64,000 nt of DNA from Frateuria_A sp035943815 (GCF_035943815.1 NZ_DASZBU010000010.1:124001-188000), one strand, 5' to 3'. Positions 17,657 to 28,880 are shown, counted from the stretch's first letter. The notes: a model not told the origin generated them from the sequence alone. Translations and numbers: made by a program.

Positions 17657-18782
17657 ATGATCGAGACCAATCCGATCCTCGCGCAGATCGCGGACCTCAC
17701 GGACCGCGTCGAGTCGCTTAGGGGGTATCTTTGACTACGCCACCAAGCGTGAGCGCCTCGAAGAAGTAAGCCGCGAGCTGGAAAGCCCCACCGTTTGGGA
17801 CGACCCGCCGCGAGCGCAGGAACTGGGCCGCGAACGCGCCCGCCTGGACACCGTGGTCACCGGCATCGACGAGCTCACCGCCGGCCTGTCCGACGCCAAG
17901 GAGCTGCTGGAGATGGCCGCGGCCGACGGCGACGAGGACACCGTCAGCTCCGTCGCCGATGACGTGCAAAAGCTCGAGGCCCGCGTGGGCAAGCTCGAGT
18001 TCCAGCGCATGTTCTCCGGCAAGATGGACTCGGCCAACGCCTTCGTCGACATCCAGGCCGGTGCTGGCGGCACCGAGGCGCAGGACTGGGCCGAGATGCT
18101 GCTGCGCATGTACCTGCGCTGGGCCGAGTCGCGCGGCTGGAAGGTCGAGATGATGGAAGTCTCCGGCGGCGAAGTGGCGGGCATCAAGTCGGCCACCTTC
18201 CGCGTCGAGGGCGACTACGCCTATGGCTGGCTGAAGACCGAGATCGGCGTGCACCGCCTGGTGCGCAAGAGTCCGTTCGACTCGGACAACCGCCGTCATA
18301 CCAGCTTCACGTCGGTGTTCGTGTCGCCCGAGGTGGACGACGACATCGACATCGAGATCAACCCGGCGGATCTGAAGACCGACGTCTATCGCTCCTCCGG
18401 CGCCGGCGGCCAGCACGTCAACAAGACCGAGTCGGCGGTGCGTATCACGCACGTGCCCACTGGCGTGGTGGTCGCCTGCCAGACCGAGCGCAGCCAGCAC
18501 GCCAACCGCGACCGCGCCATGAAGATGCTGGCGGCAAAGCTGTACGAGCTGGAACTGCAGAAGCGCAACGCCGAGAAGGACGCGCTGGAAGCGACCAAGT
18601 CCGACATCGGCTGGGGCAGCCAGATCCGCAACTACGTGTTGGACCAGAGCCGCATCAAGGACCTGCGCACCGGCGTGGAGCGCTCGGACACGCAGAAGGT
18701 GCTCGACGGCGATCTGGACGAGTTCATCGAGGCCAGCCTCAAGTCGGGCCTGGATGCCGGCGCCAAGCGCATTGACGCCTGA
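17657..18782 (+). CDS. prfB: Peptide chain release factor 2 (programmed +1 frameshift)
   Basis: Release factor recognising UGA and UAA. Codons 1-25 run from ATG 17657 to CTT 17729-17731; an in-frame TGA follows at 17732-17734, and the ribosome shifts +1 to read GAC from 17733, giving about 374 residues in all, near the usual RF2 length. Domain order is normal: N-terminal helical bundle, the anticodon tripeptide SPF in VRKSPFDSDNRRH, and the catalytic GGQ in SSGAGGQHVNKTESAV. Autoregulation follows from the frameshift: scarce RF2 lets the ribosome pause and shift. An annotation starting at a later internal ATG would lose the N-terminal domain. Confidence 0.96.
17717..17735 (+). promoter_or_regulatory. 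RF2 programmed frameshift site
   Basis: The segment contains the internal Shine-Dalgarno-like AGGGGG (17720-17725), TAT, and the slip codon CTT directly before TGA and C, the canonical RF2 layout (AGGGGGTATCTTTGAC). The TGA-C context is a weak stop, which favours the +1 slip when RF2 is limiting. Confidence 0.96.
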
Positions 18783-18823
18783 TTCCGATCACCGGCGATC
18801 CGATTACTGACGAGGTGACCTGC

Positions 18824-19141
18824 ATGAACGGCAAGACCATCGGGACGCTCCTGTTTGCCTGCCTTGGACTGGTTGCGGTCGGCGTGGCCGCGCAGCCGCA
18901 AGGCAGCGGCGCGGGTCAGTCCATCAAGCAGGACGCCAAGGCCGTCGGTCATGGTGTGGCCGACGGCGCGCGCGATATCGGCCATGCGACCAAGCACGTT
19001 GCCAAGAAGGTGGGGCACGGTGCGAAAGAGGCCGGCGTCGGCATCGGCCATGGCGCGAAGAAGGCCGGCTTAGCGGTCGGCCATGGCGCACGCGAAGGCT
19101 GGGACGCCACCAAGCATGCGGTCAAGCAGGTGTTCGACTAG
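18824..19141 (+). CDS. Small exported protein with 11-residue LEA-like repeats
   Basis: A 105-residue protein not assigned to a named family. Residues 1-23 form a signal peptide (FACLGLVAVGVAA). From about residue 42 it is built of consecutive 11-residue units, VGHGVADGARD, IGHATKHVAKK, VGHGAKEAGVG, IGHGAKKAGLA, VGHGAREGWDA, closing with TKHAVKQVFD. This period predicts an amphipathic helix rich in Ala, Gly, Lys and His, resembling group-3 LEA or apolipoprotein repeats. It lies between prfB and lysS, which are adjacent in many gammaproteobacteria. A GAGG ribosome site precedes the ATG. A surface- or membrane-binding protective role is speculation. Confidence 0.7.
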   Translation: MNGKTIGTLLFACLGLVAVGVAAQPQGSGAGQSIKQDAKAVGHGVADGARDIGHATKHVAKKVGHGAKEAGVGIGHGAKKAGLAVGHGAREGWDATKHAVKQVFD

Positions 19142-19236
19142 AGCGATAGCGTCCGCACAAACGCGTTTTCCCAAATTCCATTACCAGCCACGAGCCATTC
19201 GCTGCCCGGCACAGACCGGCAGCCACGGAACCCTCC

Positions 19237-20748
<1,512 letters not shown>

Positions 20749-20762
20749 GTCGCTCTACCGAC

Positions 20763-20824
20763 GGCCACCGTCACCGAGCGAGGTGGCCCCGAACGCACGG
20801 TGCCGGCCGATCTCAAGCGGCCGG
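20763..20824. terminator. Two hairpins between convergent lysS and DUF1501 genes
   Basis: GGCCACC (20763-20769) pairs with GGTGGCC (20782-20788), and CCGGCCG (20803-20809) pairs with CGGCCGG (20818-20824). Both stems are perfect 7-bp and GC-only or nearly so, but neither is followed by a T-run, so a role in bidirectional termination is only likely. Confidence 0.4.
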
Positions 20825-20860
20825 TGGCATGACTGGCGGCAGGGGCGGCATGGCCGGATC

Positions 20861-22066
20861 TCAGACCAGCCCCAGGTCGTTCGGTCGTGCGCCGGGAAAC
20901 ACGTGTTCTACCTGCCCGGCGGACAGGCCCCAAAGGCGACGGAACACGCCGCCCAGCACGTCTCGGTAGTTGTTGAGCACGGGATAGTCGCGGTTCTGCA
21001 GCAGGTTCCCCGCCGTCACCGTCACCGCCACCTGCTCGCCGGCGACACGGCCGCCGGAGACGCGGCCGCCCATCAGCCAGTAGGCCGTGCCGTGGCCGTG
21101 GTCTGTGCCCTTGTCGCCGTTCTCGCGGAAGGTCCGTCCGAACTCGGAAATGACCACCACGACGGTGTTGTCCCACTCTGCGCCCAGCGCTTCGCCGAAG
21201 GCGGCGAGGCCCGCGCTGAGGTTGGCCAGGCTGGTCGCCAGCCGGCCCGTCGCGCCACCCTGGTTGACGTGGGTGTCCCAGCCGCCCACATCGACGAAGC
21301 CGAGCCGGTACCTGCCGAGCATCAGTCCGGCCATGCGCCGGGTCTGCGTCACGAAGCTGGCCGCACCGGGCGCGCCGCGACTGGCAGCCAGCATTTCCTC
21401 CTGCTTGTCCTGCGCGACTTCCTGCTGAAGGGCGAGGCCCTCGTGGGCGGCCGGCGCAAGCGCGGTGCCCTCGTACATGCCGGCCAGGATGGACGCCTGG
21501 CGCGCGTCGAATCGCGCATGGCCACCTCCGCCGAGCGCGATGTTGGGTACTGGGCCGCCGCCCTGGAGGCTCAGGGGCAGGCTGCGGGTGAAAGCGATCG
21601 GCGGCACGCCGGTGAGTAGGCCGGAGAGCCGCGCGAGGAAGCCGGAACGGTCGTGCCCGTGCATGCCGCCGGCCTGGCCCGACTCGATGTCGTCCTGTGT
21701 CTCGAAATGGCTGCGCGAGAGGTCGGCGGTGCCGGCGAACGGCACGAAGGCAAGCTGCTTGCGCTGCCAGTAGGGCAACAGCGCGTCGCGCGCCGCGGGA
21801 CCCAATGCCCATTGCGCATCCAGCGCCACGGCCGCTTCCGGGTGTGAGCCGTCAGGACGTGCAATCGCCAGGTTCGGCCGCGATTCGTAATAGAACTCGC
21901 TGCCGTAGGGCACCAGCAGGTGGTTGCAGTCGTAGCCGCCGCGCAGGAACACCAGCAGGAAGCGCGGCGTGTCCGCAGGCGCGGCAAACAGGCGCCCCGA
22001 GAAGCCGAGCGCGGGCGCGCAGAGGAGGGTAGTCGCGGTGGAGCGCAGGAACTGGCGGCGGTCCAT
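20861..22066 (-). CDS. DUF1501 domain-containing protein, Tat-exported
   Basis: A 401-residue protein of the DUF1501 family (sulfatase/alkaline-phosphatase-like fold). The N-terminus MDRRQFLRST is a twin-arginine signal, so the protein is exported folded. Typical family blocks are FLLVFLRGGYDCNHLLVPYG, VDVGGWDTHVNQGG and VVVVISEFGRTFRENG...TDHGHGTAYW. The start at 22066 has GAGGA about 6 bases upstream. It directly follows the DUF1800 gene (14-base gap); the two families are nearly always paired. Function remains unknown; a secreted-hydrolase role is inferred from the fold. Confidence 0.87.
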   Translation of the reverse strand: MDRRQFLRSTATTLLCAPALGFSGRLFAAPADTPRFLLVFLRGGYDCNHLLVPYGSEFYYESRPNLAIARPDGSHPEAAVALDAQWALGPAARDALLPYWQRKQLAFVPFAGTADLSRSHFETQDDIESGQAGGMHGHDRSGFLARLSGLLTGVPPIAFTRSLPLSLQGGGPVPNIALGGGGHARFDARQASILAGMYEGTALAPAAHEGLALQQEVAQDKQEEMLAASRGAPGAASFVTQTRRMAGLMLGRYRLGFVDVGGWDTHVNQGGATGRLATSLANLSAGLAAFGEALGAEWDNTVVVVISEFGRTFRENGDKGTDHGHGTAYWLMGGRVSGGRVAGEQVAVTVTAGNLLQNRDYPVLNNYRDVLGGVFRRLWGLSAGQVEHVFPGARPNDLGLV

Positions 22067-22080
22067 GGGATGTCCTCGCA

Positions 22081-23601
22081 TCAGCGGTAGTTGAATTCGG
22101 GCGACGCGAGCAGGAAGGCATTCCATTCCTGTCGCGAGCCGGCCTGGGCAAGCGCGGCACGGGTGCGCGCGGACAACCGCGGCGCCAGCACTGCCTGGTA
22201 GAGCGGTCCGTCCAGTGCCGGAACCGCTTGCGCGTCCTTCCATAATCCGCGGCCGTTGCCGATCGCGCGAGCGACGGCAAAGCGTTCGGTCATCTGCCCG
22301 GCGCTGGACCAGCTCGCACCGTCCAGCGGCCAGCCATCGGGAGTGGGCCGACCGAACAGCGGCTCGCCCAGCTGGGCAAGCCAACGGGCAATGGGCCTGG
22401 CATCGTCCACCGGACGGCCGTCAGCCACGAAGCGCACCGCGGAGACGACGAACTGCGTGGGGTCCTTGAACTTGCCGCCGCGGGCGGCGATCAGTTCCGG
22501 TGAGGTGAACATCGTACGCAGCACCTGGGCGATGTCGCCGTCGCTGTGCTGGAAGGTCTGCGCCATGCGTTCGACCAGCGCGGGCGGCGGAGCATCGGCC
22601 ACGAAATATTCCGCCAGCTGGCGCGAGACGAACCGCGCGCAGGCTGGCTGGCTCACGATCAGGTCGACCGCCCGGCGTACCTCGTCGAAGCCGCCGCCGC
22701 GCAGGTGCTGGCCGAGCAGTTCCTTGTCGCCGTCGTCATGCCGGCGGGGAATGAAGGCGGCCAACCCGTCCCCCAGCGGCAGGGGACCGCGATGGCCGCG
22801 GCCACGCGGTCCATCCCCACGCATCGGTGTCAGGCCTACGCCGGTGAGGATGCGCGCCAGCTGTTGCACGTCCTGCTGGGTGTAGCCGGCGTCCACGCCC
22901 AGCGTGTGCAGCTCCATCAGCTCGCGTGCGTAGTTCTCGTTGAGCTTGTCGCTGGCGTTCTGTGCATTGTCCAGGAACACCAGCATGGCCGGGCTCTGCA
23001 GCGTGGCCATCACCAGGTCGCGGAACTTGCCCAGGGCATGCGGGCGGATGCTGTGCTCGGCGTAGTCGGCCACCAGCCAGTTCACCTCTGCCTTGCGGGC
23101 GAACACGCTGAAATGGTTGAGCCAGAACCACACCATCTGTTCCTTGAGCTGGTTGGGGCCGTACACCGCGTGCAGCAGCACGTTCTCACGCGCCTGTTCG
23201 GCCAGCGCGTTGCCCTGCTGGCGCAGGTCCTTGCGGGCTTCACGCTTGTCCTGGTCCGGCAGCGTGCGCAGCCGGCGGCGGGCATCGCCCAGGGTGGCTG
23301 CCAGCGCAGCGGGCGTCAGGTGGGCGATGTCCATGGAGTCGAGCTGCGCCTGGATCGGTGCCGGCAAGGCATCGCCCAGCCGGTCGTCCAACTGGGCGTC
23401 GAGCAGGCCCTCGCGGCCCAGCCGCCGGTACTGGGCGAGGGCCGTGCTGTCTACGCCGAAGCCGTCCCGCTGCAGCCAGGCGATGGCGTCGGGCGGCAAA
23501 GGCGCATCCGCGGCCTGCAGCGGCGCGGCCCTCAGTGCCGCTACGGCGGCGATCCACGCGATGCCGCGGCAAGAGCGGGCAACACGGGTGATCAGGCGCA
23601 T
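22081..23601 (-). CDS. DUF1800 domain-containing protein
   Basis: A 506-residue exported protein with a signal peptide (cleavage near LQA-AD). Family landmarks are ENVLLHAVYGPNQLKEQMVWF, the WLNHFSVFA segment, and ENYARELMELHTLGVDAGYTQ, an essentially invariant DUF1800 block. The C-terminal half contains FVSRQLAEYFV and the closing EWNAFLLASPEFNYR. It is first gene of a two-gene unit with the DUF1501 protein. No function is established. Confidence 0.87.
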   Translation of the reverse strand: MRLITRVARSCRGIAWIAAVAALRAAPLQAADAPLPPDAIAWLQRDGFGVDSTALAQYRRLGREGLLDAQLDDRLGDALPAPIQAQLDSMDIAHLTPAALAATLGDARRRLRTLPDQDKREARKDLRQQGNALAEQARENVLLHAVYGPNQLKEQMVWFWLNHFSVFARKAEVNWLVADYAEHSIRPHALGKFRDLVMATLQSPAMLVFLDNAQNASDKLNENYARELMELHTLGVDAGYTQQDVQQLARILTGVGLTPMRGDGPRGRGHRGPLPLGDGLAAFIPRRHDDGDKELLGQHLRGGGFDEVRRAVDLIVSQPACARFVSRQLAEYFVADAPPPALVERMAQTFQHSDGDIAQVLRTMFTSPELIAARGGKFKDPTQFVVSAVRFVADGRPVDDARPIARWLAQLGEPLFGRPTPDGWPLDGASWSSAGQMTERFAVARAIGNGRGLWKDAQAVPALDGPLYQAVLAPRLSARTRAALAQAGSRQEWNAFLLASPEFNYR

Positions 23602-23730
23602 GGCTGGGACCTCGATGGCTGGGGGCTGGCAGCGCTAACGCAGCCAGGGGTCATCGGGATGACACGCGAGCTCCGCAAGCCGCGCGCCCGTCCGCTACCA
23701 TGGCGGTTTTCCGTCGAAGGTTTTCACGCC

Positions 23731-24030
23731 ATGTGGTTCTGCATCATCGCCAAGGATCATCCCGACACGCTGGAGCGCCGACTGGCCGCTCGCGGCGAGC
23801 ATCTGGAACGGTTGAACGCCTTGCAGGATGCCGGCCGCCTGCTGCTGGCCGGGCCGTTCCCGGCGATCGAATCGGAGAACCCGGGCCCGGCCGGCTTCAC
23901 CGGCAGCCTGATCATCGCCGAATTCCCCAGCCAGACCGAGGCGCAGGCCTGGGCCGCGGCCGATCCCTACGTGGCCGCCGGCGTCTATGCGGACGTAAGC
24001 GTCAAGCCGTTCCGCAAGACCTTGCCGTGA
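23731..24030 (+). CDS. yciI: YciI family protein
   Basis: A 99-residue cytoplasmic protein of the YCII-related dimeric alpha/beta-barrel family. The start MWFCIIAKDHPDTLERR carries the His-Asp pair proposed as catalytic in this family; GRLLLAGPFPAIESENPG is the second conserved block. Its stop overlaps the GTG start of the BolA gene (GTGA), so the two are translationally coupled. YciI-bolA adjacency is common in Xanthomonadales. Confidence 0.85.
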   Translation: MWFCIIAKDHPDTLERRLAARGEHLERLNALQDAGRLLLAGPFPAIESENPGPAGFTGSLIIAEFPSQTEAQAWAAADPYVAAGVYADVSVKPFRKTLP

Positions 24031-24284
24031 GCGAGGCGATGGTCGAGCAGATCCGCCGGCGCCTGGCCGACGTGCTGGCGCCGCTCGAGCTGGAGGTGCT
24101 TGACGAAGGCCACAGGCACGCCGGCCACGCCAACGAGGGCAAGGGCCACTTCCACGTGCGCATTGTCAGCCCGGCCTTCGCCGGCGTGCTGCCGATCCGG
24201 CGCCACCGCATGGTGTACGCCGCGCTGGAAGGCTTGATGGAGCGCGGCATCCATGCGCTTTCGATAGACGCCAAGGCGCCGTAG
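24027..24284 (+). CDS. BolA family protein
   Basis: An 85-residue BolA-like protein. The core LEVLDEGHRHAGHANEGKGHFHVRIVS contains the family His pair used for [2Fe-2S] binding with monothiol glutaredoxins, and ends with HRMVYAALEGLMERGIHALSI. I chose the GTG at 24027 because it overlaps the yciI stop codon; the in-frame ATG at 24039 is an alternative that would remove four residues. BolA proteins act in iron-sulfur trafficking and stress-linked morphology control. Confidence 0.85.
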   Translation: MSEAMVEQIRRRLADVLAPLELEVLDEGHRHAGHANEGKGHFHVRIVSPAFAGVLPIRRHRMVYAALEGLMERGIHALSIDAKAP

Positions 24285-24421
24285 CAAAGCAATTTCATAT
24301 ACTTGCGATATTTTCCTCCAGCTTGTTGTCACGCCTGGTTCGCATTGCGACCACGCCCGGCGTTTGGCACAGTGACCTGTCGCCCGATCCATCGCGGGCC
24401 CGCCGATTCTGTTGAGCCCGC

Positions 24422-27400
24422 ATGCGCCTGACCACGATCAAACTCGCCGGATTCAAGTCCTTCGTCGACCCCACCACGCTGCACCTGCCGACCAACATGA
24501 CCGGCGTGGTCGGGCCCAATGGCTGCGGCAAGTCCAACATCATCGATGCCATCCGCTGGGTGATGGGCGAGAGCGCGGCCAGCCGCCTGCGCGGCGACTC
24601 GCTCACCGACGTGATCTTCTCCGGCTCCAACGCCCGAAAGCCGGTGGGGCAGGCCACCGTCGAGCTGATCTTCGACAACGCCGACGGCACCGTGCAGGGC
24701 GAGTACGCGCAGTACGCGGAGATCTCGGTCAAGCGCCAGGTGACGCGCGACGGGCAGTCGTCCTACTTCCTGAACGGCGCGCGCTGCCGCCGTCGCGACA
24801 TCACCGACATCTTTCTCGGTACCGGCCTGGGGCCGCGCAGCTACTCGATCATCGAGCAGGGCATGATCAGCCAGATCATCGAGGCGCACCCGGAGGAACT
24901 GCGCACGCACCTGGAGGAGGCCGCCGGCATCTCCAAGTACAAGGAGCGCCGCAAGGAGACCGAGAGCCGCATCAAATCCACCCGCGAAAACCTCGACCGC
25001 GTCAAGGACGTGCGCGACGAGGTGGACAAGCAACTCGAACACTTGAATCGCCAGGCCCGCGCCGCCGAGCGCTGGAAAGCGCTGAAGGAAGAGCAGACCC
25101 GCAAGGAAGCCGAACTTCGCGCGCTGGAATACCGCGCGCTGAAGGGCCAGCACGAGGGCGAGGGCGAGGGCCTGTCCGCCGCCGAGATCGAGATCGAGAA
25201 GCAGCTCGCCGGCCAGCGCCAGATCGAGGCGCAGCTCGAATCCGTGCGCGAGCGCCACACCGGCGCCAGCGAGCACCTCAACGAGGTGCAGGCGGAGGTC
25301 TACAAGGTCGGCGCCGAGATCGCGCGTGTCGAACAGCAGGTGCGCTTCAACAAGGAAACCGCCGAGCGCCTGCAGCGCGCCCAGGGCGAGGCCGAGCGCG
25401 AGTTCGGCGAGCTGTCCGCGCACATCGCCAACGACCGCGAACAGGTCGAAACGCTGCGCCTGGCGCTGGCCGAGGGCGAGCCCAAACTCGAAGCCCTGCA
25501 GCAGATGCAGGACGACACCGCCGAAGCCGCGCGCAGCACCGAATCCAAGCTCGCCGACTGGCAGCAGCGCTGGGACGCCTACACGCGCACCGCCGGCGAA
25601 TCCAGCCGCGCCGCGGAAGTGGAGCGCACCAAGCTCAATTACCTCGATCGCCAGGCGATCGATCTGTCCCGTCGCCGCGAGGCGCTTGAGGCCGAGCAGA
25701 AGGCCACCGACGTGGCCGCGCTCGACGCCGCTGCCAAGCAGCTGCACGTCGAGCACGACACCCAGCGCGAACGCGTGGAATCGCTGGGCAGCCTGCTTGA
25801 CCAGCACAAGCTCGCCCACGAGAAGGTGCTGGACGAGGAACGCCAGGTGCAGTCCTCGCTCAACGAGGCGCGCCAGCAGCTGCAGAGCGCGCGTGGCCGC
25901 CTGTCGTCGCTGGAAGCCTTGCAGCATGCCGCGCTGGGCCAGGAAGAAAGCGCCGCCAGCGGCTGGCTGGCTGGCCTGGGACTGGACAAGGCCCGCCGCC
26001 TGGGCGAATCGCTGCAGGTCGACGCCGGCTGGGAATCGGCCGTGGAAACCGTGCTGGCCGGCCTGCTCGACGGCGTGCTGGTCGACGACCCGCTGGCCCT
26101 CGCCGGCGACTTCGGCGCGCTCGGCCACGCCGACCTCGCACTGCTGGCTTCGGCCGCAGGCGGGCAGGGCGCCGAAGGCACGCTGGCCGCCAAGGTGCGC
26201 GGCCCGGCCGCGGCACAGCGCCTGCTCGCACAGGTGCACACCGCCGAAACGCTGGAGGAGGCGCGCAACCGCGCCGGCTCGCTGGCCGATGGCCAATCCA
26301 TCATCACCCGCGACGGCGAATGGCTGGCCCCGCAGTGGGCGCGCGTCCGCCGCGCCCAGGGCAACCAGGTCGGCGTGCTGGCGCGCGAGCGCGAGATCCG
26401 CCTGCTGGCCGGGCAGATCGAGACGCTGGAAGCGCAGCTAGAGGAATCCACTGTCCGCCTGGACGAGCTGCGCACCGCCAAGTTCGAGACCGAGCGCGCC
26501 CGCGACGACGCCCAACGCGAGCTCTACAACGCCCATCGCCGCCAGTCGGAACTCGCCGGGCAGTTGCAGAGCCATCGCGGCAAGGTGGAAACCGCCCGCG
26601 CCCGCGCCGAGAAGGTGGCCGGCGAGCTGTCCACGCTGATCGAGCAGTTGGACGAGCTGCAGGTGCAGACCCGCGAGGCCCGCGCGCGCCTGGACGAGTC
26701 GGTCAACCACATGGGCGACCTGGAAGACCAGCGCCGCGAGCTGGAAAACGAGCGCCGCGCGCTGCTCGAGGCGCGCGAGGAAGCTCGCATGAACGCCCGC
26801 GAGGCCGCCGACCAGGCGCACGCGCTGGCGCTGTCGATGGAATCGAAGCGCTCCTCGCTGGCGTCGCTGGAACAGGCGCTCGCCCGCCTGGATACCCAGC
26901 TGCGCCAGGTCGAGGCCCGTCGCGGCGAGATCGCCGAGCAGCTCGCCGCCGGCTCCGACCCGATCGCCGAGCTGGAAGCCGAGCGCCAGACCTACCTCGA
27001 CCAGCGACTGTTGGTGGACAGGCAACTGGTCGAGGCGCGGCGTGCGCTGGAAGACTGCGACATCGAATTCCGCAAGCTCGAGCAGCAGCGCCACCTCGCC
27101 GAACAGGGCCTGGCCAGGCTGCGCGAGAGCGTCTCGGAGAAGCGCCTCGCCGCGCAGGCCCTGCAGATGCGCGCCGACCAGCTCGCCGAGGCCATCGCCG
27201 CCTCCGGACTGGAGCTCGAGCCGCTGCTCGCCGAGCTCCCCGCGGAGGCCGACGCGAACCAGTGGCGCACGCAGCTCTCCGACCTGGGGCAGAAGATCGT
27301 GCGGCTGGAGCCGGTCAACCTGGCCGCGATTCAGGAACACGCCGAACAGAGCGAACGCAAGACCTATCTGGACAACCAGCTCGCGGACCTCAACAGCGCG

Positions 27401-27922
27401 ATGGAAACGCTGGAGGGCGCGATCAAGAAGATCGACCGCGAGACGCGCCAGCGCTTCAAGGAGACCTTCGACAAGGTCAACGCCGGCGTGCAGGAGCTGT
27501 TCCCGCGCCTGTTCGGCGGCGGCCACGCCTACCTGGAGCTGACCGGCGACGACTTGCTCAACACCGGCGTCTCGATCATGGCGCGGCCGCCGGGCAAGCG
27601 GCCGTCCAACATCTCGCTGCTCTCCGGCGGCGAGAAGGCGCTCACCGCGGTGTCGCTGGTGTTCGCCATCTTCAACCTGAACCCTGCGCCGTTCTGCCTG
27701 CTCGACGAGGTGGACGCGCCGCTGGACGAGGCCAACGTCGGCCGCTTCTCCAACATGGTCCGCGAGATGAGCGAGAAAGTGCAGTTCATCTTCGTCAGCC
27801 ACAACAAGGCCACCATGGAGGCGGCCAGCCAACTCTGCGGCGTGACCATGCGCGAACCCGGCGTGTCGCGCCTGGTGCAGGTGGACCTGGCCGAAGCGGC
27901 TAAACTGGCCGGAGCTGCGTGA
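24422..27922 (+). CDS. smc: Chromosome segregation protein SMC
   Basis: An ATPase of the condensin-type complex, 1166 residues as expected. The N-terminal Walker A is GPNGCGKSNIIDAIRWVMGE. Two long coiled-coil arms (about 170-500 and 650-1000) flank a hinge near 520-640 (GWLAGLGLDKARRLGESLQ onward). The C-terminal head has the ABC signature LLSGGEKALTAVSLVFAIF and Walker B PFCLLDEVDAPLDEANV. It is followed 10 bases later by zipA. The scpA and scpB partners are not in the window. Confidence 0.97.
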   Translation: MRLTTIKLAGFKSFVDPTTLHLPTNMTGVVGPNGCGKSNIIDAIRWVMGESAASRLRGDSLTDVIFSGSNARKPVGQATVELIFDNADGTVQGEYAQYAEISVKRQVTRDGQSSYFLNGARCRRRDITDIFLGTGLGPRSYSIIEQGMISQIIEAHPEELRTHLEEAAGISKYKERRKETESRIKSTRENLDRVKDVRDEVDKQLEHLNRQARAAERWKALKEEQTRKEAELRALEYRALKGQHEGEGEGLSAAEIEIEKQLAGQRQIEAQLESVRERHTGASEHLNEVQAEVYKVGAEIARVEQQVRFNKETAERLQRAQGEAEREFGELSAHIANDREQVETLRLALAEGEPKLEALQQMQDDTAEAARSTESKLADWQQRWDAYTRTAGESSRAAEVERTKLNYLDRQAIDLSRRREALEAEQKATDVAALDAAAKQLHVEHDTQRERVESLGSLLDQHKLAHEKVLDEERQVQSSLNEARQQLQSARGRLSSLEALQHAALGQEESAASGWLAGLGLDKARRLGESLQVDAGWESAVETVLAGLLDGVLVDDPLALAGDFGALGHADLALLASAAGGQGAEGTLAAKVRGPAAAQRLLAQVHTAETLEEARNRAGSLADGQSIITRDGEWLAPQWARVRRAQGNQVGVLAREREIRLLAGQIETLEAQLEESTVRLDELRTAKFETERARDDAQRELYNAHRRQSELAGQLQSHRGKVETARARAEKVAGELSTLIEQLDELQVQTREARARLDESVNHMGDLEDQRRELENERRALLEAREEARMNAREAADQAHALALSMESKRSSLASLEQALARLDTQLRQVEARRGEIAEQLAAGSDPIAELEAERQTYLDQRLLVDRQLVEARRALEDCDIEFRKLEQQRHLAEQGLARLRESVSEKRLAAQALQMRADQLAEAIAASGLELEPLLAELPAEADANQWRTQLSDLGQKIVRLEPVNLAAIQEHAEQSERKTYLDNQLADLNSAMETLEGAIKKIDRETRQRFKETFDKVNAGVQELFPRLFGGGHAYLELTGDDLLNTGVSIMARPPGKRPSNISLLSGGEKALTAVSLVFAIFNLNPAPFCLLDEVDAPLDEANVGRFSNMVREMSEKVQFIFVSHNKATMEAASQLCGVTMREPGVSRLVQVDLAEAAKLAGAA

Positions 27923-27932
27923 GGATCCATCG

Positions 27933-28880
27933 ATGACCGTGCTCGCCTTTGCCTGGAACCCTGCCGTCGGCGTGCCGCTGGCGATCGTCGGCGCCGTCGT
28001 GCTTGCCCTCCTCTGGCTGTTCGGCCAGCCGAAAAAGGAGCAGGGCAAGCGACGCATGACGGCTGTCCAGGGCACTGGCGAACGCCGCGAGCCCACGCTG
28101 GGCGAGGACGATGCGGACGGGCTGCTGCTGGACGACCATCCTTCGCCGCGCATGCATGGCGAGGATCCGCTGCCGCAACAGGGCGAACTCGAAATCGGCC
28201 TGCGCGAGGAGCTGGAAAAGCTCGGCGCCACCCTGGCCGGCGATCGCACGGCGCCGGCATCACGGTCCAAGCCGATGGGGCAGACCGCCGCCATCATCGA
28301 CGCGTTGCGCGCTCCGGCCGATGCTGCGCCCGCGTCGGCACCCGTCGCGCCGGCGCCCGCCGCGCAGCCCGCGGCGGCTGTCGCGCCGAAGGCGCCACCG
28401 CGCTCCGACCTCGGCCGGCGCCCGGCGCAGATGCCGGTCGAACGCATCGTCACGCTGTTCGTGATGGCCCGCGACGGCGGGCAGTTCAACGGCGCCGACC
28501 TGATCGTCGCCGCCGAAAAGGCCGGCCTCGAATACGGCGACATGGGCATCTATCACCGCCTGCTCGACGGCAAGCGCGAACAGGGCCCGATCTTCAGCGT
28601 GGCCAACATGCTCAAACCCGGCAACTTCGACCTCACGCGCCTCGATGCCCTGCGCACGCCGGGCCTCAGCTTCTTCATGACCTTGCCGGGCCCGCTCCCC
28701 GCGCTGGATGCCTGGGACGCCATGCTGCCCACCGCCCAGCGCCTTGCCGAACTGCTCGACGGCCAGGTGCTGGACGAGGAACGCAACGCGCTGGGCCGCC
28801 AGCGCATCGCCCACATCCGCGACGAACTGCGCGGCTGGGACCGCGACCACGAGGGCAAGGAAATCATCTTCGGCCGCTGA
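27933..28880 (+). CDS. zipA: Cell division protein ZipA
   Basis: FtsZ-tethering division protein of 315 residues. A single N-terminal membrane anchor (about residues 8-30) is followed by a charged region, a Pro/Ala-rich linker (about 105-150, APASAPVAPAPAAQPAAA) and the C-terminal FtsZ-binding domain (about 165-315; ERIVTLFVMARDGGQFNGAD, FSVANMLKPGNFDL). AGGA lies 7 bases before the ATG. The smc-zipA order is conserved in Xanthomonads, where ligA commonly follows; here it does not. Confidence 0.93.
   Translation: MTVLAFAWNPAVGVPLAIVGAVVLALLWLFGQPKKEQGKRRMTAVQGTGERREPTLGEDDADGLLLDDHPSPRMHGEDPLPQQGELEIGLREELEKLGATLAGDRTAPASRSKPMGQTAAIIDALRAPADAAPASAPVAPAPAAQPAAAVAPKAPPRSDLGRRPAQMPVERIVTLFVMARDGGQFNGADLIVAAEKAGLEYGDMGIYHRLLDGKREQGPIFSVANMLKPGNFDLTRLDALRTPGLSFFMTLPGPLPALDAWDAMLPTAQRLAELLDGQVLDEERNALGRQRIAHIRDELRGWDRDHEGKEIIFGR

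Noticed and set aside
24329..26296. Minus-strand open frame of 655 codons with hydrophobic repeats
   Set aside because: Antisense of the smc coiled coil; the repeated Leu/Ala pattern is a by-product of heptad codons.
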